From Mycobacteroides immunogenum (lineage in GTDB: Bacteria > Actinomycetota > Actinomycetes > Mycobacteriales > Mycobacteriaceae), in NCBI RefSeq assembly GCF_001605725.1, contig NZ_CP011530.1:4216001-4280000 (forward strand): a stretch of 64,000 bases of DNA, read 5' to 3'. A program made the translations under genes and the position numbers. Below the pieces are notes generated by a model, which searched no databases, was not told the origin of the DNA, and saw nothing but the letters and a program-made list of their open reading frames with translations. The stretch's first letter is position 1; each line of letters starts with the position of its first letter. Below are positions 17,419 to 26,712 of this stretch, in pieces.

Positions 17419-18396
17419 GTGGCTCAGCATGGCAACTACACAGTCGAAAAGGTCACCTTTCCCTCGCACGGGGAAACCCTGGTGGGAGACGTGTACCGAC
17501 CGAAGGGCGACGGCCCGTTCCCGGCGGTCGTGACACTCGGGCCCTACTCGTTCGAAAAGGAACAGGCCCCCACGCAATATTCGACCCGGCTAGCCGACGA
17601 GGGGTTCGTCGCACTCGCTTTCGACCCGCGTACGGTCGGCGAGTCCAGCGGTCAGCCCCGTAGGCTCGAGAACCCGGTAATGAAGAACGAGGACGTGGTC
17701 TCGGCACTCAGCTACCTGGTGGGCAGATCAGATGTGGACGCATCGCGCGTCTTCGCGCTTGGCATCTGCCAGGGTGGTCCCGAGCTGCTCGATGTGGCGT
17801 CCTATGACGACCGGATCAAGGCAGTCGCCTGCGTGACCGGCTACTTCCGTGACGCGGATGCCGACCTGTTCCCTGTCACCGCGGGGGTCGTAACCAACCC
17901 ATTCGACGAGGCTTCTCTGCCATCGCGGGAACAGCTAGAGACGCTGCTGTCGGAGCGTTTGCAGCGGGCACGTGAGGCCAAGGAGCTCTACGAGACGACC
18001 GGGGAAGTCGTCTACCAGCCGCTGGTCTCCCCTGATCTCGCCGACCCCACGGTGGGCTCACGAGCGGGATTGCCGGGCCCGGCGGTGTGGGCTTGGTATG
18101 GGCCGTGGACGCTGAAGGGCTTCGAGAACCGCTACGCCATCATGAGCGACCTGGACCACTTCGGATATTCCACCGTTCCCGGCATCGCGAAACTCCAGAA
18201 GCCTGCGATCGTCTTCCACGGTGACTACTGCTTGAGCCCCATTTCCGCCAAGCGGCACTTTGAGTCGATCCCTACCGCAGACAAGAAGCTGGTCTGGGAC
18301 AACGACGTGTTCCACTCGGAGTACTACGACACCCCTTACGTGGTCGACCGCACTGCAGGCGCTGCTGCCGACTGGTTCCGCGAACACGGAGCCTGA
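17419..18396 (+). CDS. Dienelactone-hydrolase-like alpha/beta hydrolase with Cys nucleophile
   Basis: A 325-residue alpha/beta hydrolase. The nucleophile elbow reads LGICQGGPE, so the nucleophile is Cys rather than Ser, as in dienelactone hydrolases. The acid lies in VFHGDYCLSP and the His in DVFHSEYYD. The N-terminal half has FPAVVTLGPYSF and a lid region. GTG 17419 is chosen because GGAGG (17406-17410) is 8 bases upstream; ATG 17386 lacks a ribosome site. Substrate unknown; co-control with the alcohol dehydrogenase suggests a shared catabolic or detoxifying route. Confidence 0.82.
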   Translation: MAQHGNYTVEKVTFPSHGETLVGDVYRPKGDGPFPAVVTLGPYSFEKEQAPTQYSTRLADEGFVALAFDPRTVGESSGQPRRLENPVMKNEDVVSALSYLVGRSDVDASRVFALGICQGGPELLDVASYDDRIKAVACVTGYFRDADADLFPVTAGVVTNPFDEASLPSREQLETLLSERLQRAREAKELYETTGEVVYQPLVSPDLADPTVGSRAGLPGPAVWAWYGPWTLKGFENRYAIMSDLDHFGYSTVPGIAKLQKPAIVFHGDYCLSPISAKRHFESIPTADKKLVWDNDVFHSEYYDTPYVVDRTAGAAADWFREHGA

Positions 18397-18723
18397 ACAG
18401 TTCTGCGGACCGGAAGTCGTATATGAGATTCACGACGGTAGTGAGCGCGGCGGGCCACAGGCCCGCTCCGCTCGACCGTGCCGGATTGTCTGACGTACAC
18501 ACTTGACGAAAACCGCGACTAGCCAGCGATCTTCGCGCGGAACGGGCCGCCAACACTGTTGAAAAGCAGGTGTAGCCGTTGAGGAAAACGATGCCCGAGC
18601 GGGTGGATACCGCGGGCACCATGGACGTCGACACCAGAATCATTGTCGGAGAACATAATTAGTCCATCGCAGTGCAGCGATGCTAACACTCAAGGCACTG
18701 CCGTGGCAGAGAACAACGTCACC
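18397..18723. other. Non-coding gap with a hairpin after the hydrolase
   Basis: This 327-base gap lies between convergent genes. I see no convincing gene; a minus-strand frame across it overlaps the hydrolase and lacks family features. An extended hairpin at 18443-18473 (GCGGGCC-ACA-GGCCCGC core with an outer GAGCG/CGCTC pair) is a likely terminator of the hydrolase transcript. Confidence 0.5.
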
Positions 18724-19254
18724 TCATTGATACAGCGAGGCCCCGTCCACCAGCCTGAACAGCTTCTCGACGACGTCTTGCGCGGTCTCGGCATCCAGGC
18801 CCACGATCCGCAGTTCGCCCTGGTCCGCCCGGACCACCACCGCCGCCAACCCCAACGACCGCTGCAGTCGGTCCTGACGCAGCTCCACGGTCCGCACCAA
18901 GGAAAGAGGAATAACCCAAAAAGATTTGAGCCACAACCTCTTCGAAGCGATGTATACCAAGCTGTCGTCCAGGACGCCCCACCGATACGTCCGATAACGC
19001 TGCAGCGGGCGAAGCACCACCCACGCGACCGCACATGACACGCACAGCAACCCCAGTGCGCCAATAACGTGTTGTAGCGGGGTCGTCGCATGGGCGGGCA
19101 ACGCCGTAACTGCCCACACCGCCGCGACGACCAGAACCAGCGGAATACAGGCCAGTGCGTATTGGACGGCCCAGAGAACCGGTGCCGATCTGCTGGCACC
19201 GAGTTCGACCGGCGCGATCGGCGCCGTACGCTCCGTTGACACCGTATCGATCAC
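18724..19254 (-). CDS. Membrane protein with bacterial PH-like domain
   Basis: A 176-residue protein. Two hydrophobic helices lie near residues 27-50 and 62-82, followed by a cytosolic bacterial PH-like segment: RWGVLDDSLVYIASKRLW, VIPLSLVRTVELRQDRLQRS, and an ending with LRIVGLDAETAQDVVEKL. The DUF304/bPH family usually scaffolds at the membrane. GTG 19254 is chosen because it overlaps the upstream gene's TGA as GTGA; the ATG at 19293 would give a 43-base overlap. Function unknown. Confidence 0.72.
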   Translation of the reverse strand: MIDTVSTERTAPIAPVELGASRSAPVLWAVQYALACIPLVLVVAAVWAVTALPAHATTPLQHVIGALGLLCVSCAVAWVVLRPLQRYRTYRWGVLDDSLVYIASKRLWLKSFWVIPLSLVRTVELRQDRLQRSLGLAAVVVRADQGELRIVGLDAETAQDVVEKLFRLVDGASLYQ

Positions 19255-19709
19255 CGCTGTTCCCTCACCGCCGGAGCAAACCGACGCATCCATACCTGCC
19301 GTATCGCGACGGCCACCAGCACGAAAAACAGCACCACGACCGGCGACCAGACGATCGTACGGTCGAGCTCACCGAGCGCATAGGCGATCAGACCCAACGA
19401 GGCGAACGGAATCACCACCGTCCACACGGCAATCCACCGCCGGACAATGGCCAACTCGACGACGGCCGTGATCACCACCACGCAGAAGGCGACCCAGGCC
19501 ACCACGCCCACCAGCTGCACGGTGGGGTCAAACGGCACATAGTCGGCATAGCGGCGTGGCTGACCGTCGGTGAGCGGGGTGTATGCGGTCCACCCGCAAT
19601 CCCAGCCCCGTGGGCCCAAGCCCCGGTTCACCAAGGCGGCAACCACAAATACCCACCAGGCAACGTTGCCCGCGCCGCGAGCGGCGGTGAACACCTGGGT
19701 GCGCGACAT
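19251..19709 (-). CDS. Four-helix integral membrane protein, unknown function
   Basis: A 152-residue protein with four hydrophobic segments, for example GNVAWWVFVVAALVNRGLG, VQLVGVVAWVAFCVVVITAV, WIAVWTVVIPFASLGLIAY and VVVLFFVLVAVAIRQV. Between helices 1 and 2 it has a loop with DCGWTAYTPLTDG. That loop resembles small actinobacterial membrane proteins encoded with bPH partners (inference). ATG 19709 is the first start clear of the divergent SDR gene's upstream region. It is translationally coupled to the PH-like protein. Confidence 0.65.
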   Translation of the reverse strand: MSRTQVFTAARGAGNVAWWVFVVAALVNRGLGPRGWDCGWTAYTPLTDGQPRRYADYVPFDPTVQLVGVVAWVAFCVVVITAVVELAIVRRWIAVWTVVIPFASLGLIAYALGELDRTIVWSPVVVLFFVLVAVAIRQVWMRRFAPAVREQR

Positions 19710-19838
19710 TCCTGGAGTATTCCCTATGGCTAACTCGGCGATGACGAACTTGTCACACATCGTTGACGAAACACCCCAAAACGGCAACGATGGCTCCAAA
19801 CGGGCCGATAAGCGGTCTAACAGTCTCAGGGGTAGCGC

Positions 19839-21851
19839 GTGAAATACATCGTCACCGGCGGCACCGGCTTCATCGGACGACGGATCGTGACCCGAATCCT
19901 CGAGACCCAACCGGGCGCCGAAGTCGGCGTCCTGGTACGTCGCGAATCCCTGTCACGTTTCGAAAAGCTCGCCGGACAATGGGATGACCGGGTACAGCCA
20001 CTGGTCGGTGATCTCACCCAGCCCGATCTCGGCCTGCCCACCGAAGGAGACCCGATCGCCGCCGATCACATCGTGCACTGTGCCGCGATCTACGACGTCA
20101 CCGTGGACGACCAGGCACAGCGTGCCGCGAACGTCGAGGGCACCCGATCGGTGATCGCGCTGGCCAAGCGCACGGGCGCCACCCTGCACCACATCTCCTC
20201 CATCGCGGTCGCGGGCAGTTACGAAGGCGAATTCACCGAAGAAGACTTTGACGTCAACCAGGACCTGCCGACGCCCTATCACCAAACCAAATTCGAGGCC
20301 GAGCTGCTGGTGCGCTCGGAACCCGGTCTGCGCTATCGGATTTACCGGCCCGCCGTCGTCGTCGGCGATTCCAAGACCGGCGAGATGGACAAGATCGACG
20401 GTCCGTACTACTTCTTCGGAATTCTGGCCAAGCTCGCGCGTCTGCCCCGGTTCACACCGATGATGCTGCCCAAGGCCGGGCGCTCCAACATCGTTCCCGT
20501 CGATTACGTCGTCGACGCCACCGTCGAGTTGATGCACCAGGAGGGGCGCGATGGGCAAGCCTTCCACCTGACCAACCCCGAGGTGACCTACCTTCGCGAT
20601 ATCTACTCCGGCATTGCCGCCGCCGCCGGATTGCCACCCGTACGTGGCTCGCTTCCGCACGCCGTGGCCACCCCGTTCCTGCGGGCGCGCGGCACCGTCA
20701 AGGTCTGGCGCAACATGCTGGTCACCCAGCTCGGCATCCCGCCCGAGGTAGTCGACATCACCGAGATCATGCCCACCTTCATCTCCGACGCGACGCAAGA
20801 AGCATTGCGCCCCAGCGGCATCAAGGTTCCCCCGTTCGGCAGCTACGCGGGCAGGCTGTATCAGTACTGGCGCAGAAACCTAGACCCCGAGCGGTACCGC
20901 CGCGATGACCCCGCCGGGCCACTGGTGGGACGGCACGTCATCATCACCGGCGCATCCAGCGGTATCGGGCGCGCCGCGGCCATCGCCGTCGCCAAGCGCG
21001 GTGGCACGGTATTCGCCGTCGCACGCGACGGGGAGGCACTCGATCAACTGGTCACGGAGATCCGGGAGGACGGCGGTAAGGCCCACGCGTTCCCCTGCGA
21101 TCTCACCGACTACGCCGCCGTCGACGACACCGTGAAGAGCATTCTCGGTCAGTTCGGCCACGTGGACTACCTGGTCAACAACGCGGGGCGCTCAATTCGC
21201 CGTTCGGTGGTCAATACCGTGGATCGATTCCATGACTACGAGCGAGTCATGGCGATCAACTACTTCGGCGCGGTCCGGCTGGTGCTGGCACTTCTTCCCC
21301 ATTGGCGGGAAAGGAAATTCGGCCATGTCGTCAACGTATCGACGGCGGGCGTGCAGACCCGTAACCCCAAGTACGCGTCCTACATTCCGACCAAGGCGGC
21401 ACTGGACGCGTTCGCCGATGTGGTGGCCACCGAGACGGTGTCCGATCACATCACGTTCACCAATATTCATATGCCACTGGTGAAAACACCGATGATCACG
21501 CCCTCCCACAAGCTGAATGTGGTGCGCGGTCTCACCCCCGAACACGCGGCCGCGATGGTGGTGCGCGGACTCGTCGAGAAGCCGACGCGCATCGACCATC
21601 CGATGGGCACCGTCGCCGATATCGGGCAGTACCTCACCCCCAAATTGAGCCGACGGGTTTTACATCAGATGTATCTGGCATACCCGGATTCCAAGGCCGC
21701 CCGCGGACTCGAACCCGTCGATGATCGCCGGGATCTGTCGACCTCACGGCGCCGTCCCCGGGCAGCCAAACGCGTCGCGGCCGTGTCGCGGCTACGCGTT
21801 CCAGGCCCGGTGATGAAGGCGCTGCGCCTCATCCCCGGAGTGCATTGGTGA
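19839..21851 (+). CDS. Two-domain reductase (epimerase-type plus SDR), AcrA1-like
   Basis: A 670-residue fusion. Residues 1-~340 form an extended-SDR/epimerase domain (TGGTGFIGRRIVTRI, YHQTKFEAELLV with the active-site YxxxK). Residues ~360-620 form a classical SDR (HVIITGASSGIGRAAA, NNAGRSIRRS and YIPTKAALDAF). The second Tyr-x-x-x-Lys has Y-I-P-T-K. It corresponds to Rv3391 (acrA1), annotated as a multifunctional acyl-CoA reductase giving fatty aldehydes or alcohols. GTG start with GGGG upstream. Its last 23 bases overlap the convergent amine oxidase gene. Confidence 0.87.
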   Translation: MKYIVTGGTGFIGRRIVTRILETQPGAEVGVLVRRESLSRFEKLAGQWDDRVQPLVGDLTQPDLGLPTEGDPIAADHIVHCAAIYDVTVDDQAQRAANVEGTRSVIALAKRTGATLHHISSIAVAGSYEGEFTEEDFDVNQDLPTPYHQTKFEAELLVRSEPGLRYRIYRPAVVVGDSKTGEMDKIDGPYYFFGILAKLARLPRFTPMMLPKAGRSNIVPVDYVVDATVELMHQEGRDGQAFHLTNPEVTYLRDIYSGIAAAAGLPPVRGSLPHAVATPFLRARGTVKVWRNMLVTQLGIPPEVVDITEIMPTFISDATQEALRPSGIKVPPFGSYAGRLYQYWRRNLDPERYRRDDPAGPLVGRHVIITGASSGIGRAAAIAVAKRGGTVFAVARDGEALDQLVTEIREDGGKAHAFPCDLTDYAAVDDTVKSILGQFGHVDYLVNNAGRSIRRSVVNTVDRFHDYERVMAINYFGAVRLVLALLPHWRERKFGHVVNVSTAGVQTRNPKYASYIPTKAALDAFADVVATETVSDHITFTNIHMPLVKTPMITPSHKLNVVRGLTPEHAAAMVVRGLVEKPTRIDHPMGTVADIGQYLTPKLSRRVLHQMYLAYPDSKAARGLEPVDDRRDLSTSRRRPRAAKRVAAVSRLRVPGPVMKALRLIPGVHW

Positions 21852-23136
21852 CCTCCCCGGCCGCCCGGGTGCCCGATTCGATGGCTCCATCGAGGTAGCC
21901 CGGGTGATCATGCGCCGTTTCGGTACCCGCCCAATGGATATCGGCCAGGGGCGCCGACGATACCGGCAGCTGCACGGTGGCATCGATATCGGGTAAGGCC
22001 ATATATCCACCGCCGGCATATTCGTCTAGATGCCAAGACTTCTCGTGCCAGTCGGCCGGCTCCAGAACCTCTGGTCCGACATGCTGCGCCAGCGAGCCCA
22101 ATACCGCGCGGCGCCGGCCGGCCGCGTCCAGCCGATCCATTTCACGCGCTTCGGGACCGCCGACAAGTACGCACAGATGTCCCGGGCCACCCGGCGCGGT
22201 GGTGTCGAAGACCGCCCGGCCCGGGCCGTCGAGAACCAGGAACTCACCGCCGCATCGCTGCCTCCAGAAGGGCTTCTCGTACACCGCGATCGCCTTGTAC
22301 ACCGATCCCATATACGTGTGCTGCTGGACGTCGACGCGCTCGGGAGGAAGCTGTGGTTGGAACGCTATCCGCGCCGCCATCGGCGGCGGCACCGTGAGGA
22401 TGACCTTCGTGGCATGCACTCGGCCCGAGGTTGTTTCGAGGGTGACTCCCTGCTCATCCTGGCTGACCGAGACGACGCGCCGGCCCAGCCTGATCCTCGA
22501 GCCCAGCTCTGCGGCCAAACCTTCCACGAGCGCGCCCGCCCCCTCAACAAGCAAGGAGTCCTGGGCACCGCCCTTGGTCGACAACATGGTCCGCAGGCCA
22601 CCTTGATGGCGGATCATCGACGTCATCGTGGAGACCGACATCCGCTCCACATCGGCCGTCCACGAGATTTCGGCAAGCACCTCCAGCAGCCGTCGCGCCG
22701 TGCGGCTTGGCACCTTACGCAGCCAATCCGCCACGCTGGTCGTGTTCCGACGTTCCGGCGTCGCCAGACGCGAGAACACCTCTAGACCGGCAAGAATGAA
22801 TACCGTCGGCAGCAGAGACGGCAGCTTCACACGGCGGGGACCATCGATCACCGCGGGCAGCGGGCCCGTGTGCATCGGGTACTGGGTGAGGCCGAGTTCA
22901 GCGGCGAGCTCCATGACGCGATGGTGATCATGGCCGATCCACTGCCCGCCCAAGTCCAACCGCGAACCCAGCGCGGTGGTCTCGCCCAGCACTCGCCCGC
23001 CGAGGCGCTCGGCCGCCTCCAGCACGATCACATCGATCCCTTGCCGGTGCAGCGCGCGGGCCGCCGTCAGACCTGACAGCCCGGCACCTACCACTGCCAC
23101 GGTGGCCAATTCCCGCGGCCCCTCGTCCTGGCCCAT
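21829..23136 (-). CDS. Flavin-containing amine oxidase family protein
   Basis: A 435-residue FAD enzyme. It has the dinucleotide motif VAVVGAGLSGLTAARALHRQG, quoted in part as VGAGLSGLTAA, then the acidic end VIVLEAAERLGGR, LDLGGQWIG and the C-terminal FAD motif IHWAGTETA with GYLDGAIESG. These are the hallmarks of monoamine/polyamine oxidases. ATG 23136 has GGGAG about 8 bases upstream. It sits where M. tuberculosis carries cmaA1 (Rv3392c), between acrA1 and iunH (from memory). The substrate is unknown. Confidence 0.88.
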   Translation of the reverse strand: MGQDEGPRELATVAVVGAGLSGLTAARALHRQGIDVIVLEAAERLGGRVLGETTALGSRLDLGGQWIGHDHHRVMELAAELGLTQYPMHTGPLPAVIDGPRRVKLPSLLPTVFILAGLEVFSRLATPERRNTTSVADWLRKVPSRTARRLLEVLAEISWTADVERMSVSTMTSMIRHQGGLRTMLSTKGGAQDSLLVEGAGALVEGLAAELGSRIRLGRRVVSVSQDEQGVTLETTSGRVHATKVILTVPPPMAARIAFQPQLPPERVDVQQHTYMGSVYKAIAVYEKPFWRQRCGGEFLVLDGPGRAVFDTTAPGGPGHLCVLVGGPEAREMDRLDAAGRRRAVLGSLAQHVGPEVLEPADWHEKSWHLDEYAGGGYMALPDIDATVQLPVSSAPLADIHWAGTETAHDHPGYLDGAIESGTRAAGEVTNALRG

Positions 23137-23189
23137 CCCATGCTCCCTTCCGGGCAATCGGCGTCTGTGACCCATACTAACCTAGATTC

Positions 23190-23205
23190 AGTCAGTCGTA
23201 TGACT
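23190..23205. promoter_or_regulatory. Inverted repeat between amine oxidase and iunH
   Basis: AGTCA-GTCGTA-TGACT is a perfect 5-bp inverted repeat in the 139-base divergent promoter region, 54 bases upstream of the amine oxidase start. It is operator-like; the regulator is unknown. Confidence 0.35.
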
Positions 23206-23275
23206 TTCTCTTAGTGAGGCGCTCTACCGCTTGTCGAAACCGTGGACGGAGCTAACTGGCGGTAGGTTGACGCCC

Positions 23276-24307
23276 ATGGTTCCCGTTTTTGCCGACGTCG
23301 ATACCGGAGTGGACGACGCACTGGGATTGATCTACCTCCTCGCTAGCGAGGAGGTAGATATTGTCGGTATCGCCTCTACTGCGGGCAATGTCTCGGTGGA
23401 CCATGTTTGCGCGAACAATCTGGGCCTACTGGAGCTATGCAAGGCCCCTCAGATTCCGGTATCCAAGGGTGTCGCCGAGCCGTTGAGTGCGGCACTGCGC
23501 ACCGCCGAAGACACGCACGGCCCCACCGGACTCGGATACGCGGCACTGCCGGATACCACCCGCACACTCACCGAGTACGACTCGGCCGAGGCCTGGGTAA
23601 AAGCAGCCCGCGCGTACCCCGGTGAATTGGTGGGCCTGGCGACCGGCCCGCTTACCAACCTGGCACTGGCCCTGCGCACCGAACCAGAGTTGCCCAAACT
23701 CCTCAAACGGCTCGTGATCATGGGCGGCTCGTTCGACTACCCGGGCAACACCACACCGGTGGCGGAATGGAACGTCGTGGTGGATCCGGGTGCCACGGCG
23801 GAGGTATACGCCGCCTGGGGAGCCGCCGGCGTGCAAGAACTTCCGATCGTGTGCGGCCTGAATCTCACCGAGACGATCGCCATGACACCAGAGCATCTGG
23901 TCAAGCTGGCCGATGCCGCGGGCGCCACCACCACTCCGCTGACCGTGCTCGACTCTCCGTCAAGCCGATCAGGGGCAAGCAATTCGGTGCTGCGTTTCAT
24001 CGAGGATGCCGCGCATTTCTATTTCGAATTCCACATGAAGCAGGACGAAGGGTTCCTGGCACATATGCACGATCCCTTCGCCGCCGCGGTGGCACTGGAC
24101 CCATCACTCGTCCAAACCCGTTCCGCAACGGTCGATGTCGAGCTGACCGGAGACCTGACGCGTGCGATGACCATCGCGGACTGGAAGGGCCAGTGGGGCC
24201 AGAAACCCAACGCGCAGATCGCGGTGGAGACCGATCCCGAAGTGTTCTTCCAGCTGTTCATCGAGCGAGTGAGCGCCTTCGCCCGAAAAGTCGATGAAAC
24301 CGGCTGA
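23276..24307 (+). CDS. iunH: Inosine/uridine-preferring nucleoside hydrolase
   Basis: A 343-residue nucleoside hydrolase that cleaves ribonucleosides to base and ribose. The N-terminal DVDTGVDDALGLIYLL is the calcium-binding DxDxGxDD signature. VIMGGSFDYPGN, AEWNVVVDP (N-x-x-x-DP) and the C-terminal HMHDPFAAAVALDP complete the active site. ATG 23276 is preferred over a TTG at 23231. It matches Rv3393 in syntenic position, between acrA1 and the imu genes. It ends 10 bases from the convergent imuB stop. Confidence 0.93.
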   Translation: MVPVFADVDTGVDDALGLIYLLASEEVDIVGIASTAGNVSVDHVCANNLGLLELCKAPQIPVSKGVAEPLSAALRTAEDTHGPTGLGYAALPDTTRTLTEYDSAEAWVKAARAYPGELVGLATGPLTNLALALRTEPELPKLLKRLVIMGGSFDYPGNTTPVAEWNVVVDPGATAEVYAAWGAAGVQELPIVCGLNLTETIAMTPEHLVKLADAAGATTTPLTVLDSPSSRSGASNSVLRFIEDAAHFYFEFHMKQDEGFLAHMHDPFAAAVALDPSLVQTRSATVDVELTGDLTRAMTIADWKGQWGQKPNAQIAVETDPEVFFQLFIERVSAFARKVDETG

Positions 24308-24317
24308 CACCCTTCCG

Positions 24318-25937
24318 TCATTCATACACACCCTCCACATACCAACGTTGCTTGCGGAAATGCAGCAGTAGCGCCTGGCCACCGCCCTTACCTTCGAGCA
24401 GTACCTGGGCCCGTGCGGCCACCGATACAGAAACCGGCTCCCGCTCCTCCCACCACCTTTCGTCGATAGGCCACGGTCCCGCCCACCAACTCAACTCCCA
24501 GCGCCCATTGCCGCGCCGGACCCTGGCCGGTTCCCCCGAGAACATCCCCCGCCCGGTCACGGTCACCGGTACCCCGTCGATATCCAACAACTCCACCGGT
24601 TCATCGGATAACACCACCGGAGCCGGATCGGGCAGCCTACCCGGCCATGGAGCATGGGGGTCGGCTCGCGGCCTCAGTTCATCCCCTAAGGGCACCAAGG
24701 TAATTCGTTCGGACGGGCCACGCCCGCCACTGATCACTCCCACCTGCACCGACTCCTCTCCCAACAGATCCTGAACCCGTGTCAACGCGCGGCGTGCCCG
24801 CTGCCGCTCCTCGGCGCCCACCGCTCCCCACAACGTCAGCTGCAATGCCTCGGCGGTCACCACCTCGACCGGTTCCAGCCGCAGCATCGCCACCGGCCCA
24901 TCCAGGGACCGGCGCCGGGCAAGCCAACCGTCCAGCTGCCAGCGCACCCTGTCCGCGGTCGCTTCCTCGGTGAGCGGTTCGGCACACCGCCACACCCGGG
25001 ACAGCTCTTGCCCGTCCACCGTGATGGCGTGGATGGCCAACCGGGAACAGGCCACCCCGGCCGAGGACAGCCTCTCGTGCAGATTCACCGCCAACGTTCG
25101 CCCCGCGAAAGCCGCCGCATCCACCCGATCGATCGGCGGATCACAGGACAGCTCAACCCCCAACTCCGCCGGGACGGCATGCCCCGAGGGCGGACGCTGC
25201 GGTTCGGCTCGCGCATGACGGTGTGCCTGCACCGCGTCATCATCGAACCGCGAGGCAACATCCGCCCGCGCCAGTTCGGCAAAAGCTCCGATGGTACGAA
25301 TACCCATGCGCCACAACAAATCCACCAAGTCTTCACGCTGCGGGTGACACAGGCTGGGTTCAGCGGCCAACTCCTTGACCGACAATGGGGCCAGGAACTG
25401 CGCATCGCCACCCGGCGGTACCAGCGCCGCATGCCGCGCGGCATATACCGCCGTGGACATTTGATCGGCAATGCCCACCTGGCATTCGGCCCCGGCCACC
25501 GAGACCGCATCGGCCAGCCGTTCCGCCGCCGTCTGCTCGCTGCCGAAATACCGCGCGGCGCCGGTCACCGGCAGTGCCAGCAGCCCGGGACGCAGAATCT
25601 CAGCCCCCGGCACCAAATCGTCCACCGCCGCGATCATCGGTTCGAAGAACCGCGCGTCACGATCGGCATCGGCCACCGCGACATGCAGTAGTGGACAACG
25701 CGCTTGAGACTCGCGCCGTCGCATACCCCGGCGCACTCCCAGCGCCCGCGCGGCGGCGGTACATGCCGTCACCCTGTTGGCCAGCGTCACCGCCACGGGC
25801 CGGGTGGCAGGCAGATCTGCCATGGCCGCAGCGGCCACCGCAGGCCAGTCCGGGCACCAAATCGCCAGCACCCGTGGCGCTTTGCGCCGCCTCTTCTCCG
25901 GCTTGTCAGGCAGATCTGATCGCGCCACGGCTGCCAC
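24318..25937 (-). CDS. imuB: ImuB, inactive Y-family polymerase homologue of the SOS mutasome
   Basis: A ~539-residue protein with a Y-family polymerase fold. The usual catalytic start with aspartate is replaced by [15 protein letters not shown]. Finger and little-finger segments follow ([29 protein letters not shown]). ImuB bridges the beta clamp, ImuA' and DnaE2 rather than synthesising DNA (knowledge of the family). It starts inside the imuA' gene: GTG 25937 has GGGAGG 3 bases upstream, GTG 25928 is an alternative. It forms an operon with imuA' under a LexA box. Confidence 0.93.
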   Translation of the reverse strand: MAAVARSDLPDKPEKRRRKAPRVLAIWCPDWPAVAAAAMADLPATRPVAVTLANRVTACTAAARALGVRRGMRRRESQARCPLLHVAVADADRDARFFEPMIAAVDDLVPGAEILRPGLLALPVTGAARYFGSEQTAAERLADAVSVAGAECQVGIADQMSTAVYAARHAALVPPGGDAQFLAPLSVKELAAEPSLCHPQREDLVDLLWRMGIRTIGAFAELARADVASRFDDDAVQAHRHARAEPQRPPSGHAVPAELGVELSCDPPIDRVDAAAFAGRTLAVNLHERLSSAGVACSRLAIHAITVDGQELSRVWRCAEPLTEEATADRVRWQLDGWLARRRSLDGPVAMLRLEPVEVVTAEALQLTLWGAVGAEERQRARRALTRVQDLLGEESVQVGVISGGRGPSERITLVPLGDELRPRADPHAPWPGRLPDPAPVVLSDEPVELLDIDGVPVTVTGRGMFSGEPARVRRGNGRWELSWWAGPWPIDERWWEEREPVSVSVAARAQVLLEGKGGGQALLLHFRKQRWYVEGVYE

Positions 25938-26598
25938 ACACCTCCCGACCGCTCCGGCCTCGCACCCGCACCGCCGTCCGCACCCCACGAATCCGCCCCA
26001 GACCGCAGGCCGACACCCCGTCGTATCCCGTCACCTGCGCCTGCAACCGCATCGAGGCGCCTTCCCAGTCCCCATCGACGGCCAGCAGCGTGCACCCATT
26101 GCTGTGCGCCCGGGCCACTATCGCGCGAGCCGACGTCGAAGTCACTCTGCGCCCGCCCAGGCCCAGCACCACCAGATCCATCCCATCCATAAGCACCGAG
26201 GCCACCTCGACCGCACTCAGGCCCGGGCGGGGAATCAACGCCAGGCGGCTCAGGTCTGCCCCCCGCTCCACCGCGGCCAACACGCTCACGTCCGGCAGGC
26301 CCACAATCGCGGCATAACCGCCTGCGGCCGTCACCGAAGCCACCACATCCAAGGGCAACGACCGGGCCCCACCGGCCACCGCGACCGTGCCGCGCCGCAA
26401 CACATGACCTATCGATCTGGCCAGCGCTTCGGAGCCCGGCAGCAAAGACTGCGCATCCGGCAGCACCTCCTGAAAGCGCCCCGCCGCGGACCGGTCACCG
26501 CCAACCTTTCCCGATATCGCCGCCATCTGCTGCCGGAGCTTTTGTAGCTGGTCAGCACGGTTTACCAGCGTTTCGTCAGCGGCCGCCACTGCCGTCAC
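25906..26598 (-). CDS. imuA': ImuA', SOS mutasome accessory protein
   Basis: A 230-residue protein matching the mycobacterial ImuA' (Rv3395c) position and style. It has an N-terminal helical region ([19 protein letters not shown]) and a RecA-like core ([20 protein letters not shown]), in which a normal Walker A is not evident. The C-terminal region is basic ([18 protein letters not shown]). It works with ImuB and DnaE2. GTG 26598 is chosen because GGAGG is 7 bases upstream; GTG 26616 also exists. It overlaps imuB by 32 bases. A LexA box lies 26 bases upstream. Confidence 0.9.
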   Translation of the reverse strand: MTAVAAADETLVNRADQLQKLRQQMAAISGKVGGDRSAAGRFQEVLPDAQSLLPGSEALARSIGHVLRRGTVAVAGGARSLPLDVVASVTAAGGYAAIVGLPDVSVLAAVERGADLSRLALIPRPGLSAVEVASVLMDGMDLVVLGLGGRRVTSTSARAIVARAHSNGCTLLAVDGDWEGASMRLQAQVTGYDGVSACGLGRIRGVRTAVRVRGRSGREVCGSRGAIRSA

Positions 26599-26623
26599 AA
26601 CCGCACCTCCAGACACACTCGAC

Positions 26624-26639
26624 TAGAACATATGTTCGA
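26624..26639. promoter_or_regulatory. LexA (SOS) box of imuA'-imuB
   Basis: TAGAACATATGTTCGA matches the mycobacterial LexA consensus TCGAAC-N4-GTTCGA at all fixed positions but one (A for C). Placed just upstream of imuA', it predicts joint SOS induction with dnaE2. Confidence 0.9.
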
Positions 26640-26712
26640 TGTCTGGAGTAAACACCTCGCCACCGACAACCGTCAAGGCAGGCAGGTAGGCGCGAGAGCT
26701 ATCTGCCGAGCG

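Noticed and set aside
18272..18643. 123-codon minus-strand ORF in the gap after the hydrolase
   Set aside because: Overlaps the hydrolase 3' end, lacks a ribosome site and family features.
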